From contig CM070873.1 of assembly GCA_036365515.1 (NCBI GenBank), forward strand, positions 87,379,948 through 87,443,947: a stretch of 64,000 nucleotides of DNA, read 5' to 3'. Position 1 is the first letter of the stretch; each line of letters starts with the position of its first letter. Source of the DNA: Torymus aiolomorphi. Taxonomy: Eukaryota; Arthropoda; Insecta; Hymenoptera; Torymidae. Below, in pieces: positions 20,213 to 32,310 of this stretch. The translations under genes were made by a program, and so were the position numbers. Below the pieces are notes generated by a model, which saw only the letters and a list, made by a program, of their open reading frames with translations, was not told the origin of the DNA and ran no database searches.

Positions 20213-21690
20213 TGCTCGGGAGTTTATTAGTTTCAGACAAATTTTATTGATAATATTTCTTCTTGATGTTGCCATAGCCTTGTAAAAAAATTTGCGACAT
20301 GAAATTCGATCCGGATGATTTCCATTCGGGGATGTAAAGGGGGTAAAATCGCGAAAAATACACGAAAACATCGATAAAAAAATCAACACCCGGAAGTTTA
20401 TTAGTTTCAGACAAATTTACTGGCTGATATTTCTTCCATATGTTGCTATAGACTTGTGAAAAAATTGGCGATATGAAATTCGATCTGGATCAACTCCATT
20501 CGGTGGTGTAAAGGGGCTAAAATAGCGAAAGATAAACAAAAATATCGATAAAAAAATCACCACTCGGGAGTGTATTAGTTTCAGATAAATTTTATGGCTG
20601 ATATTTCTTCCATATGTTGTCATATAGCCTTGTAAAAAAATTGGCGATATGAAATTCGATCTGGATCAATTCTATTCGGTGGTGTAAAGGGGCTAAAATA
20701 GCGAAAATATTGATAAAAAAGTGTCTAAAATAGCGAACAATACGCGAAAATATCGATAAAAAACTCACCACTCGTGAGTTTATTAGTTTTAGACAAATTT
20801 TATGGCTGATATTTCTTCCAGATGTTGCCATAGCCTAGTAAAAAAATTGGCGATATGAAATTCCATCCGGATCATTTCCATTCGGGGGTTCAAAGGGGCA
20901 AAATAGCGAAAAATACACGAAAATATCGATAAAATATCACCACTCGGGAGTTTATTCGTTTCAGACAAATTTTATTGCTGATATTTCTTCTTGATGTTGC
21001 GATAGCCTTGTAAAAGAATTAGCAACATGAAATTCGATCGGGATGATTTCCATTCGGGGGTGTAAAGGGGCTAAAATCGCGAAAAATACACGAAAACATC
21101 GATAAAAAAATCAACACTCGGGAGTTTATTAGTTTCGGACTAATTTTATGGCTGATATTTCTTCCAAATGTTGCCATAGCCTTGTAAAAAAATTGGCGAT
21201 ATAAAATTCGATCCGGATCATTTCGATTCGGGGCTGTAAAGGGGCTAAAATAGCGAAAAATACACGAAAATATATATAAAAAACTCACCACTGAGGAGTT
21301 TATTGGTGTCAGATAAATTTTATGGCTGATATTTCTTCCAGATGTTGCCATAGCCTTGTAAAAAAAATTGGCGATATGAAATTCGATCCGGATCATTTCC
21401 ATTCGGGAGTGCAAAGGGGCTAAAGTAACGAAAAATACACGAAATATATATAAAAAAACTCACCACTGAAGAGTTTATTAGTGTCAGATAAATTTTATGG
21501 CTGCTATTTCTTCCAGATGTGTCCATAGCCTTGTAAAAAAAATTGGCGATATGAAATTCGATCCGGATCATTTTCATTCGGGAGTGCAAAGGGGCTAAAG
21601 TAACGAAAAATACACGAAAATATCGATAAAAAATCCCCACTCGGGAGTTTATTAGTTTCAGACAAATTTTATGGCTGGCATTCGGGGGTG
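20213..21690. repeat. 174-bp satellite, about eight and a half copies
   Basis: GGGAGTTTATTAGTTTCAGA-type starts lie near 20217, 20391, 20567, 20774, 20945, 21119, 21292, 21469 and 21643. Steps are mostly 171-177 bp and one is 207 bp (an internal duplication of TAAAATAGCGAAAATA). 174 is a multiple of three, and the minus strand stays open over several units (FSPFTPPNGNDPDRISYRQF). The peptide has no family resemblance, so I treat it as a satellite. Confidence 0.85.
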
Positions 21691-22023
21691 TAATAAAGGA
21701 ATGGGTGTTAGGATCAAACGGACCCACAATGGAAAAAAAAAACAACTTTTTTGCAACAGTGAGCGTAAAATTAGTAATTACACCTCGATATCGGAGAGTA
21801 AAACACTATTTTTAAACAGTGAGCGTAAAAATTGATTTTATACCTTGCGGGCGTTAAATGAAAAGAACATTTTTTTGCATTTTATATTACAATTAACTCT
21901 ATAGTACCCTCCCTATTTATAATACATCCTCACGATATTTAGAACACATACGAAGTATATACAAAGCATAACAGAAGATTCGTGACCGTTACGTAAATAG
22001 TGTCGCTTTGAATTTCGTCAGTA
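21691..22023. other. Spacer, nothing recognised
   Basis: Contains two copies of CAGTGAGCGTAAAA (about 21759 and 21820) and otherwise nothing recognised. Confidence 0.5.
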
Positions 22024-22511
22024 CACGCACAGAAAAGTTAATTGGTAGTAAATGGAACCCTTTTGATCCAAGAGGAAAATAATCTTGTTTTGGTTGCGAA
22101 AATTAATTCCTCTTAGCACAAGGGGAAAATCCTGTTCTGGCAAATTATTCTTGTACTAAAAGGATTCCTCTTCAAGGAAGTAGAAGGTCTAGTTGACTAA
22201 TAGGAAAATCCTCTCTAATCAAAATCGTTTTGTGTGAAGAAGAAACCTCTGGTCTTCTTCCGAGAAAAAAGTTTAAAAGTATTTTCTATTTAAGTAAAAA
22301 AAAACGTTACTTCTATTAATTTTATTTATTTTAACTTTTATTTTATTACTTATATTTTTTAAGTATTTTATTTTATTATTTATATTTTTTATGTATTTTT
22401 TTTATTACTTATATTTTTTATGTATTTTATTTTATTTTAATAATTAATTAATATTGGTTAACTTCGTGAAAAAATAGAAGAAAAAATGTTTCCGAGGATA
22501 GTTCGGGAGGT

Positions 22512-22585
22512 GCAATGACTGGGAATCGAACCCTCGATCTTTGGATTGGGAAGCCGGTACCTTAACCACACGACTAACTAAGCTT
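22512..22585 (-). tRNA. tRNA-like segment inside TIR element (probably non-functional)
   Basis: The minus strand reads AGTCGTGTGGTTAAGGTACC, then GGCTTCCCAATCCAAAGATC and GAGGGTTCGATTCCCAGTCA. A and B boxes are well formed. The loop could give CCC (Gly). Acceptor strands do not pair convincingly. CAAAGATCG is shared with the segment at 918-988. Confidence 0.5.
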
Positions 22586-23059
22586 CTGACGGGGAGTAGA
22601 AAAAAGGCAATATATATTTCAGAAAAATCAACTGATTTTTAAAAATTCATATCTTGACAGTTGCTTAACTTGAATAGATAATTCTTCTTCTATTCATTAA
22701 ATGTTGTATTCATACTTTCCATAAGTATAACTAATAGTTACCTAATTGTCTTGTAATTAATTATATGGTTAATTATTCGTAGTAATTACTCTTATTTCCT
22801 CTTGTGACAAAAGAAAAATCATTTTGTAGTAAAAACTTTATGAACATGGTAAATTCTCAAGAGAAAAATCCTCATTTAGTAAGAGGACATCATTTTGCCT
22901 AAAAAGGATCCTATTTGTGGGAGTATAAAATAAGATTTTGGCACAAGAAAAATATAATTAAAAATATTACTTATGTCGACTGCAATTTACTATCAACTGA
23001 TAAGAATTTTTCCATCAGTCTTACAGTCTTACAAATTAAATTAAAATAATTAATATTTA

Positions 23060-23530
23060 TGGCAGTCAGATTGCCCTTGTTTATAATCACCCCCGCAGAA
23101 TCTGAAATAAAAACTTAATTAAAACCTGGAAAAAACTTTGTTAGCAAAGGACGATCTGACTGCCCCCCAACACCAAATTGCCCAACGTTTCGAGCCCGCT
23201 CCGGCTCCTCCTCAGGGACTGAAATGAAACCCGCGATACACCTCCTTATATACCCTCTTCTTTTCTCTTACCCCCACCACCATCCACTTTCCCCTCTCCA
23301 ACTTTCCATTCTCACTTAAATTAATAAAGAATGATAAATGTTATCTAATTTACTTGACTCTATGTTTAAATTTACATTATTCCAATTTCTTAGAATGTGA
23401 ATACTTTCAAGGCTTTCCCTCTTATATTTATTCTTAATCCCCTGTTCCAAAATATCCACACTCCCAAAATCGAAAGAATGCAAACTATTTAAACAATGTT
23501 CTTTCAAACCCGATGTACAACTTGAGCTGC
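23060..23530 (-). mobile_element. Penelope-like 3' fragment
   Basis: The minus frame 23507-23316 reads LKEHCLNSLHSFDFGSVDIL-like sequence, then YKRESLESIHI and LDNIYHSLLI, the C-terminal GIY-YIG region of a Penelope-like element different from the one at 8-10 kb. It is followed by a C-rich, pyrimidine-biased stretch and a hammerhead-like motif, the expected 3' layout. It is nested in the TIR element. Confidence 0.75.
23180..23219 (-). ncRNA. Hammerhead-ribozyme-like motif of Penelope type
   Basis: The minus strand reads GTCC-CTGAGGAG-GAGCC-GGAGCG-GGCTC-GAAACGTT-GGGC. Helix I GTCC/GGGC (one G-T), helix II GAGCC/GGCTC, both core boxes and ACGT are present. It differs in sequence from the other motifs but keeps all pairings, including the same extra G before helix II. 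Confidence 0.65.
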
Positions 23531-23707
23531 ATAAACTAGATTAAACTATATAAACTATATAAACTAAGAAAAATATAATCTTGAAACGAAAAGTAATTTT
23601 TTTCCTCAAGAATAATATGCTAGATTTAAAACTGTACTCGTTTTGCTGTGAGAGGATTTGGAGAAAAGGATTTTCCTCTTGCCACTAACAGATCATTTCC
23701 CTACGTG

Positions 23708-24414
23708 TACAACAATTGCTAAGTACTTGCTAAGTCATAATATTCAAAATTAGTTATACTGACTCCTGTCTTTACGACGAAATTTTTTGGCTGCAGCTGA
23801 GGCTGCGGTGAACTACACGCTTCCCGGAAAAATCTAAAATTATTTATCGTAAATGTTATAGTGATTTTCGTGAATGGATAAATATGTTTTCTAATTCATT
23901 TTTTAATTAATTATTTATTTTAATTAATGCATTTCAGTTTAGGTGGGCGGCTTCGCCCTTCCTCCCTCAAACCCCCATCCCCCGGCGGGGGTTTCGCCCC
24001 ATGGGTTCTTATATTTTTATTTAAATAGAAACTTTCATGTATGTATAAAATTTTACGCATACTGTTGCAAAAAATAGCGTATGCAACGCGGGCGTACGAA
24101 TCACACCCTTGTGTTTATCGGCGCGGCCCTCGGGCGCGGCGATCAGCACGCGGGTGCAAAATCGCATCTTACGCCCATGTTGCATAATATACTGTTTTGG
24201 ACAAAACAGGCTGCAGGCTTCAATTTTCAACTATTTTTGATGATTTTTCTTTTTACCCTTTAAAGGACGGGGATTTGGGATCTCTCTAAGAAAATGCATA
24301 AAAAACATATCTGATATTGGGATATTCTCGTGAGTGAAGTGAATATCATGAGTCGAGCCACTATAGTGGCTTGCCCATCCTCTAAAGGTTAATTGAAGCT
24401 TAACAGATTTCCAA
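23708..24414. other. Spacer with GC-rich hairpin patches
   Basis: GGCGGCTTCGCCCTTCC and CCCCCGGCGGGGGTTTCGCC near 23944-23999, and a GC-rich patch with TCGGCGCGGCCCTCGGGCGC near 24118. The open frames there run on both strands through the same patch and show no family features. Confidence 0.5.
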
Positions 24415-24990
24415 CAAAGTTGTCGATCCCGAATTTTGAATTTGGTAAATTTTAAATCATCCGAACCGGTTTTTTTGATTTTTCGACCTTTTGGCGTATA
24501 TTGAAAATGGGAACCTCTAAATTCAAGACTCAGGCTCGATAACTTTGTTGAAAATCTTTAAAGCTTCAATTTAAAAAAAAAAAAAATCATTAAGATCGGT
24601 TGAATATTGAAGCTTGTAGCCTGTTTCGTCCAAAAAAGTCGGGTTTTTCCACTGCGTTTTGGGGTGAATTAAGAAAAGGAAACATCCAAATTTAAAATTT
24701 GGGCTCGACAACTTTGTCAGAAATCTTAAAAGCTTCAATTAAAAAAAAATCATCGAGATCGGTTGAATATTTATGCCTGTAGCCTGTTTTCTCGAAGAAA
24801 AGTCGTTTTTTTGCACTGTGTTTTGGGGTGAATTAAGAAAAGGGAACATCCAAATTTAAAATTTCTGCTCGACAACTTTATCGGAAATCTTTAAAGCTTT
24901 AATTTAAAAAAAATCATCGAGGTCGGTTTAAAATTGAAGCCTGTAGCCTGTTTTGTCCAAAACAAAAACCGATTTTTTCCAATGTGCCAC
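24415..24990. repeat. About 164-bp tandem repeats, three to four copies
   Basis: The marker GTAGCCTGTTT lies near 24615, 24780 and 24944. Each unit carries GGGGTGAATTAAGAAAAG, CTCGACAACTTT, and AAAGCTTCAATT followed by an A run. The first copy is more divergent. Confidence 0.75.
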
Positions 24991-25979
24991 GCCAAGGCGA
25001 TGGGAGCATCCGGTAAACCTCTGAAATTATAGTGTATACGGGTAGGAAAGAAAATAAAAAAATATTAAATAACTTAATTAAAAATGTAAAACGCGAAGGT
25101 ATGCATTATATTAATATTGTTACACTCACAAACACACATACAATAATTAGTAATAACCATAATTACAAAAGAATAACATATAACTTTATTTAAGATCATA
25201 AATACACACAATAAAACATGTTATCAACAACAATGTCTCGAATCAACTAACTAACTCGAATTGAGAACAACAAACTAGTCGCTTGGCAACGCTTTTGTTC
25301 TTATGTTCGATGATGGTAGACGAACACATAACAATATAATTAAATTCTCCCAATTAGCTATACAAAGAAATCATAAAGTAAAATCAATTGGAATTCATGT
25401 GGTTATATATTATAGCCTATTAGATCGATAAATTAAACAATACTACGACCAATGAAATAAAATTAGTCTGCTCAAATCCATCGATTATTCGATCGCAACA
25501 CAATGGAGTAAAATATTAAGTTGAAGAAAGCTACGTACCAATGAATTAGCAATATAATACGAAACTGATAATGGTTGTGAAAACTTGATAATTTTGAATG
25601 AAGTACATTTTAATTCAAAAAGATCCAAGTAGCGCCACCTTTAAGAGTATTGAGCAATCCTTAAAGTTTTGTAACGACAGTAGGTACCGAAGATTTAGAG
25701 TAGAAATTGTATACTGATGCAAAAGAGAAAACTACCATTTTCATTAGCATTATTTAAAGTTTTACGTTGTTAACTCTTTATTTCATTATTTAGCAAGTAC
25801 AACGCGCGCACCCAGGACTTTTCAAAATGATTATGTTGGAAAGTTAAATCAATATTTGGCAATTGATGCTATTGTAAACAAATGTTAATGTTTAATAAAT
25901 AAATAACGTATTGTTTAAACAAGCAAAAATCAATTACGATATTTGACTTTTTAATACACAATATATTACACTAGCCATC
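24991..25979. other. AT-rich sequence, no gene recognised
   Basis: No coding trace. Near 25521 the phrase GAAGAAAGCTACGTACCAAT resembles one near 13989, so part of this is repeat-derived. Confidence 0.5.
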
Positions 25980-26125
25980 TCTAAGCGCGCTTCGCGCGCC
26001 GCAATTTTCGCAAGCCTTCGCGCCACTTTTGTTTTTGTAACCTAGCAACCCATTACTCCCACAAACCAAATCACGAATAAATTGATGTCATAACAAATCC
26101 ATCATTTTTTTAAGATAGGATTTCG
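25980..26125. repeat. Dispersed repeat R, copy 1
   Basis: TCTAAGCGCGCTTCGCGCGC, then GTAACCTAGCAACCCATTAC, CCAAATCACGAATAAATTG and AACAAATCCATCATTTTTTT. The same order recurs at 53575-53680 and 56832-56970. Function unknown; probably the end piece of a mobile element. Confidence 0.75.
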
Positions 26126-26181
26126 TTTATTCAAAAAATAAGAAATTAAAGTAATATTACGAAATAATTAAAACGAATTCG

Positions 26182-26571
26182 ACAAAAAGAAACATTTAAT
26201 TTAAATAAATATGTATAAAAATGAAACTAATTCAAATACAATTTTATTTGTATTCATTATTACACATGTCATTTTTTTTGCCAAAAACAGAAGGAGCAGT
26301 GTGCAACCGCTGCTCGAACACAACAACATGAGTTTTTAATACATGCTTTATAATGGCGGATCGGCACAAAATCATATGTTCATCTCTAAAAACCTTTTAT
26401 TTAATTACCCCCTATGAATGATTTGGTTGTGTCTGAGAAGCGATTGCATGCTGCTCCTTCTGTGTTTGGCAAAAAAATTACACGTGTAATAATAAATACG
26501 AATAAAATTGTATTTGAATTAGTTTCATTTTTATGCAGATATTTATATTTAAATTAAATGTTTCTTTTTGT
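26182..26571. mobile_element. Palindromic MITE, about 390 bp
   Basis: Arms of about 120 bp mirror each other: ACAAAAAGAAACATTTAATT at 26182 against its inverse ending at 26571, and GCCAAAAACAGAAGGAGCAG against CTGCTCCTTCTGTGTTTGGC inside. Spacer 26301-26450. No coding potential. Confidence 0.8.
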
Positions 26572-26829
26572 ACAAGTTAAAAAAATGGATTGTGGATAAT
26601 ATTCATTGAAACCGATTTGATCCTATAATTTTGTTATAGGAATTCAAGTCTAAAACTTAGATAAATGCGTATAACATATATACTTATTGCTGTTTACATA
26701 AATTGTTATTATAATGTTATAAAATAAAAATGTTTTATTTAGTTTTAAGTAACTTTATACTCTGGACCTGCAAACAGGGAATTTATTTTCCTCTGCAGGG
26801 TTGCTATATGTAATGTATTTATTACTTTG

Positions 26830-26861
26830 GATAAATAAATAAATAAATAAATAAATAAATA
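26830..26861. repeat. (ATAA)n microsatellite
   Basis: Eight uninterrupted ATAA/AAAT units. Confidence 0.9.
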
Positions 26862-27342
26862 TTATATATTGCCGCTAGAATCCAAGCGTCAGATGCTTCG
26901 GCGACACTAACAGCACACGGCTTGCGCGCTCGTTTTGGATTATGGACCTACCGGGTTTTCTCCGTGTATAGCGTTGACTAAAAAAAAAGTCACATAATTT
27001 CTTGAAATTTTTATATTTCTTATCTGGTTTTCGTAGTCGAGGTATCATTTTGTTCCTTAAACGTTTACATATAACTTTGACGATCAATATTATTAAAAAA
27101 TCCATTGTGCACCAAGTTAGAGCTGATTTTAAATTTTCATAATTTATATATAAACAATTGGTGAACGATATTTATGCTTATGTGAATAATTTTTTTTTAT
27201 TCTTTTATCTAAATCTTTGCTCTATCTTTGCCGCGCATTGGGCATTCTTGTAGACCACGGCGATGATTAATTAATATTTAAATATGAAATAACCAGCGCC
27301 AAGATGGTAGACACGTGGTGGTGCAGCGTCACATGGCACTTA
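26862..27342. other. Spacer, nothing recognised
   Basis: A 76-codon minus frame at 26875-27105 shows no family features and is not called. Confidence 0.5.
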
Positions 27343-27520
27343 TGTACACCCAGTGCACATTGATTCGCGTGGAACATGCATGGTAAATTTCAAAATTCTG
27401 CAATCCCATTGGACAATTCAAGTGTAACTATGAACTTTAAATTGGAATCGTCCAATGAGATTGCAGGATTTTAAAATTAACTAGACACGTTCCACACGAA
27501 TCAATGTCCATCGGGTGTAC
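27343..27520. mobile_element. Palindromic MITE, about 180 bp
   Basis: GTACACCCAGTGCACATTGA at the left is mirrored by TCAATGTCCATCGGGTGTAC at the right, and GCGTGGAAC by GTTCCACAC. The inner CCCATTGGACAATTC pairs with GAATCGTCCAATGAG. Confidence 0.8.
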
Positions 27521-28612
27521 ATACATTCTCTCTCATCAAGGATTTCAAAATTTGATTTCAACTTCGAAATTCGAAATTAACTCACGAAAAATTGAGCCCT
27601 ACTTGATTGCGTTATTGTATAATGAAGTCTAAAAAAACTTATTTAGCGCGAACGTCGCTTGGCTGATCACCCTACATGCATTGCGCTAATGTTTAACTTT
27701 ACTCACCAATAAGGTAAAGTCGCCTATTATGACACAACGTGAAAAGTATTCCTATTATGAAACAGTCATATAAAAATAAATTTTATACATAAACATCCTA
27801 GAAATAAATATAAAAAATATACTAATATCTATGCACTATATGCTTCCCAAATATATAAAAATATATATCATTCATAGTGGTGTGAGATCTTAAAAAAATT
27901 CATAAAGTCTTGCTATATCTACATAAATTGATTGCGAGATGAGCCAAAACTGTTCATTTTTACTGCTGACTTTTTTTCGTGATTATTTGATATTTTAGCA
28001 TTTTTCAAGCGCATGTTATAGTTCATACCATAGTTTTTAGACCATAGATTCAGTTTATATACACATTTACTAGTTTTTCTTACTTTTTCTATAAAATAAA
28101 TAGCTGTTTCACAATAGGTACCCAAAATTTACGAGGGGCCCTATTTATGAAACGGTAAAAATGGTCTTTTTTAAGAATTCCCTCAATCATTTCAAATTAA
28201 TTTAACTAAAATAGTGGTTTATATGTTGTTCTGAACTTATATTTTCATCGTTAAACCTGCAAATTCTTCTAAAAGTATAAATTATTTGTCCAGAAATCTA
28301 ACCTCTAAAACGTGTGTACATATAGGAATAGGCGGTGCACACCTACGCTACTTGTGCACATTTAGTAATATATAAGGTAAATAATATTTTATTTTACAGA
28401 AAAATGAAGATAGAATATTTCTATGATGTTTATATAAGTTTTTAAACGGTGAATTCCACCAGAGTCAATATAATTTCCAATTTATAAATGAAACAGTAGG
28501 AACTATTACACTGTATAAGCACTTAATTTAGAATTATTGATAAATTTTGAAAACTAATATAAAGTGAAACTTTTTCACATTTTTGGTATATTATAAATAA
28601 TTTTAACATTAA

Positions 28613-28990
28613 GACGGTGTGGTACTCATGTACTCTGTTTTACCGGCAGAGCACGGTAAATTCTATATTATTAAAATAAATATATCGAATTACGTCTTAT
28701 AAAGAGATAGTTGCCCTGCGCAATGTAATAATCTACCAGCCTACGCAGTTTTGAGCTCAGATATCAACGGCATCCTAAAAAATTTTGCGAACAAAAATAA
28801 CCGAAATTTCGTTCGCAAAATTTGTTAGGGTGTCGTTGATATTTGGGCTCAAAACTGCGCAAGCTGGTAGATTATTACATTGCACAGGGCAACTATCTCT
28901 TTATAAGACGTAATTCGATATATTTATTTTAATAATATAGAATTTACCGAGTTCTGCCGGTAAAACAGAGTGCACGAGTACCACACCCCC
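28613..28990. mobile_element. Palindromic MITE, 378 bp, TTAA-flanked
   Basis: TTAA at 28609-28612 and 28991-28994. The arms are nearly perfect over about 180 bp: GGTGTGGTACTCATGTACTC against the inverse at 28990; the centre pairs GCAAAATTTGTTAGG with CCTAAAAAATTTTGC. One arm carries AGCACGGTAAATTC where the other has AACTCGGTAAATTC. Confidence 0.88.
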
Positions 28991-29012
28991 TTAAGAATAA
29001 GTTGTGTAAGTA

Positions 29013-29230
29013 CACTGAAAAAAAAATTCTATTTTCAAATAAATATTTATTTGAATACTACTATATAAATATTTATTTAAATTAAAACAATATTTATTTA
29101 AATTTAAAAAATATTCATTTAAATTAAAAAATTAATTTTGATTTAAGTAAATATTTATTAAATTTAAATGAATATTGTTTTAATTTAAATAAATATTTAT
29201 TTGAAAATAGAATTTTCTTTTTTTTCAGTG
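29013..29230. mobile_element. Palindromic MITE, 218 bp, CACTG ends, TA target site
   Basis: CACTGAAAAAAAAATTCTAT at the left mirrors the right end ...TTTTTTCAGTG. TA at 29011-29012 and 29231-29232. The middle is made of AAATATTTATTTGAA words. Ends belong to the CAC(G/T)G group. Confidence 0.88.
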
Positions 29231-29502
29231 TACCAAAAACGTGATAAAAGTTAGAAAAAGGATATATTATTCTGTTTCATAAAATCGCGTTTTATAATGG
29301 ACACTAAAATCACTGTCACTATTATGATAATAATTTATGAAATATAGCATTAATTTCAAATTTGAAAAGATATTTATTCTACGAGAATTAGCGCTTCGAA
29401 TGAGCTATGATAGTATTCACTTTTATGTGATTTAGTAACTCATTTTTTTAATTGAAAAAAAAGCACCCGAAAATCGTTTCATAATAGGCTACTTTACCTT
29501 AA

Positions 29503-32179
29503 ATAACCTCGGGAAAAAAAAGGATGAAATTAAGAAAAAAGAAAGTGAATGTAGCCTTTTTTCCGAAAATACCTTAGGGCCAAACACAAATGGAAATATA
29601 ATTTTTAGCCTTCACTACATATTTGTGCACATTTCAATGCTTTTTTAAATGTTAACTTCATTTAAGTTCAAAAACAAACAACAAGGACAACTTGGACAAA
29701 AAGGAATAACAATGGAATGGATTGATAAGGTATAGATAATTTCAGCTGTTAAAATAGCTGTATAATCCTTTGATTTATAAAATAAAAAATTAAGCATGAG
29801 ACTTCTTAAAGTTGCATCTTAAAAAAGTTGTAATAAAAAATCGTATTCTAGTAATGAATAGAAATAAACTAATAAACGATATTTTGAAGAATTTCATTTA
29901 TTTTCTATCCTAAATACGAGCGAAGAAAATTTATTAATCCAATCTATACACAATAACAGCTGCACAGAAAGTAACTAGTTTAATACAAAATAAAGAACAT
30001 TTTTATTATGTCGTATACAAAGAGTTTGACTTGATTAATTCAAATGTTGATTAGGGAATATAGTGAAGAGTCAATAAGTTTAGTCCACAAATTGAATTCA
30101 AAATCAAATTTTGTCAAACTTAGAAAATAGAAATTGAGTTGTATGAACAATTTTTTTAGAATTTTTTCTATTACCGCTTGATATTAGAAGTTTTTAGGTC
30201 TTAAAATTATTTTCAATTCATTTTTATGACTTCGAATTAAACGTAAATCTATATCGCTTATCAGATTAGTAAAATACCTTACAACTCAATTTACATTTTC
30301 TTTGAAAATTAAATGATTACAACGTAAAAACGGAGAGAAAAAAATATTACACTATTTGAGCAGTTTTACACGTTTAAATGAAATAACAATTTTCACGCAT
30401 TAATCCCCAACTATTGACGCAAACATTAAATGGATGATGAGGATGATGAGATCAGATGATGTCGTGAAAGTCAGCTGATGAAAAAATGCCTTCTGATCAT
30501 TATTTCATGAAAACATGTGTTAATTATTAATATTAGTTATTGGCCATCCATTAGCATGTCTTCGATGATCGGTCAATATCTACTTATCAAGAAAAAGCAC
30601 ATACACCCTTATTATTTCTTGCTTTTAATCTTTAAATTTCGGTTAAAAAAGTTTGATTCCAAATGTTGTGAAAAATTAGAACACTTTTCTTTTTGATCAC
30701 AAAAATATACGTAATAAATAAAAAATAAAATAAAATTTTATATCAGTTCCACAAAAATTACTGTAACGATTTCTTAACTTAAAATAACATACTAATAATT
30801 ATAAGTTGAATACGTAACGTTTTACCCGTCTGGAATTATTAAAAATTAGTCCACTTCGAAATAATTACATGTACATTTAGGATGCGCCAATAATTTAATA
30901 TTAAATGAAGACAATATTCTTTTTACACACAAAATCAATGATTTTTAATAATTGTACACCACGATTGTTTTTAAGTTATTCAAAGTAGATACACTTTAAA
31001 TTAATAAATAAATATAATATTAAGCCTTGGAATCCAGTTCTGGCAAATTATACAGCTTTCGAATTACAAATATTTGAAAATGAATACCTAACGTCTTATT
31101 ACTTCTCTTCTATTATAGAAGTTACAGTGTATTATTTCGATGCCTGCTTTGAAAACTAACATATTTCTTAAGTACAGTGCATAAAGAATACCCAACAATC
31201 TTTAGCCAGTGACTCCTCACCATACAACCAATTCAGTCTTAAACTTTCGCTGAAAAATGCAAAAAGTGTAAAACAAAAATATAAAATAAACAAATAAGTG
31301 ATGAAAAGAATAAAAAAAAAAAAAAAAAAAGCTGAGTAATGTTTTTGGCAGTATCCCTTAGGATATTTAAGCATTAGATACAAAGATCAGTTAAATTTAT
31401 TTGGCACAGAGTATATTGAATATAGTATACTCCAACTATGACGATTTTCTAGCTTATTTTTTAAATTTTCGTTTTGCTCATATTTATTATCAAATCAAAT
31501 GAATATTTGTAAATTTGAAGTGCATACTGACACATGACGCAGAGTCGAAAAACACACAAATAATGTCACAGCGAATGACAAGTTCGATCATCCTTAAGAC
31601 TATAGTTCACTTCGCTTACATACTAAGGAAAGTTAATATATTGAATTTAAAAAATACAAAATCATTTAGTGACACTAAAAAACTCTTGTTTTTTCAGACT
31701 ATTGTAAGTCCTATAAATTTTACCCTAACAGTAAGTAGTAAACAAGTACAAAAAAATATGGACTTCTATTCGTTCGTTGTTTAATTGATAATAAATAAAT
31801 AAAAAAAATCGTTAATAAAATGAAAATAAATAACACATAGTTCGACAACTAAGTTAATGCAATGTCATTAAATGATCATATACTCTTCAACATGAAATCA
31901 CAAAAATATGTTTACAAGCGAGTGTTTAGATGAACAAAAAAAAAAATTTTTTATATATAAAAGAAGGCTTTTTTATTATCAAAACCTCTTCAAAATAGCT
32001 TTTTAAACTTATTAACAAACTTATCATTTTATATTCCAAAGCTATTGTTTAATAAAAAATACGCTTTTCTTTTTTTACGGCAGGAACGTTTTAAAACAGC
32101 AATCGCTGCCACACAACCAATGCTTACCTGTCCAAAGAACAACCGAAGCTGAAACACGCTGTACGATCTCTGTCACTCA
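29503..32179. other. AT-rich region downstream of ENOPH1, no gene recognised
   Basis: No coding trace on either strand beyond short chance frames. GATGATGAGGATGATGAG near 30433 and a 20-base A run at 31312-31331 are the only obvious simple repeats. Part of it could be ENOPH1 3' flank; AATAAA-type signals are too frequent in this composition to choose one. Confidence 0.5.
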
Positions 32180-32310
32180 GTCACTCATTCTCTCCCTCTT
32201 TTTCTCTCTCTTTGCTCTCTCTCTCTCTCTCACACACACACGCGCGCGCGCATACACACACACGCACACATACATATACACGCACATACCCATATACACG
32301 CACAATCTCT
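32180..32310. repeat. (CT)n/(CA)n compound microsatellite
   Basis: TCTCTCTCTC passes into CACACACACA, GCGCGCGCGC and ACACGCACACATACA within 130 bp. Confidence 0.9.

Larger units (their letters stand above)
22024..23707. mobile_element. TIR element, CACG ends, TA target site, tRNA-like core, nested Penelope piece
   Basis: Ends CACGCACAGAAAAG and, inverted, CACGTAGGGAAATG are flanked by TA (22022-22023 and 23708-23709). Subterminal GAGGAAAATCCT words are scattered near both ends (22070, 22125, 22200, 22860 and 23670). It carries an antisense tRNA-like segment and a Penelope-like fragment inserted near 23060-23530. Inverted similarity is weaker than in the elements at 670 and 58811, so this copy is older or a different subfamily. 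Confidence 0.6.
27711..29500. mobile_element. 1.8 kb TIR element with TAAGGTAAAG ends and internal TGAAACA words
   Basis: Left end AAGGTAAAGTCGCCTATTAT and right end, inverted, AAGGTAAAGTAGCCTATTAT. TAA/TTAA borders. The phrase CTATTATGAAACA recurs inside in both orientations (27752, 28104 as TGTTTCACAATAGG, 28139, 28488, 29272). No transposase frame. Two younger palindromic MITEs sit inside (28613-28990 and 29013-29230). Confidence 0.75.

Noticed and set aside
17044..21690. CRISPR-like array
   Set aside because: Repeats are contiguous satellites without unique spacers, in a eukaryotic genome context.
20165..21745. Minus-strand frames of 68-141 codons
   Set aside because: They follow the 174-bp satellite; kept only as a low-interest finding, not as genes.
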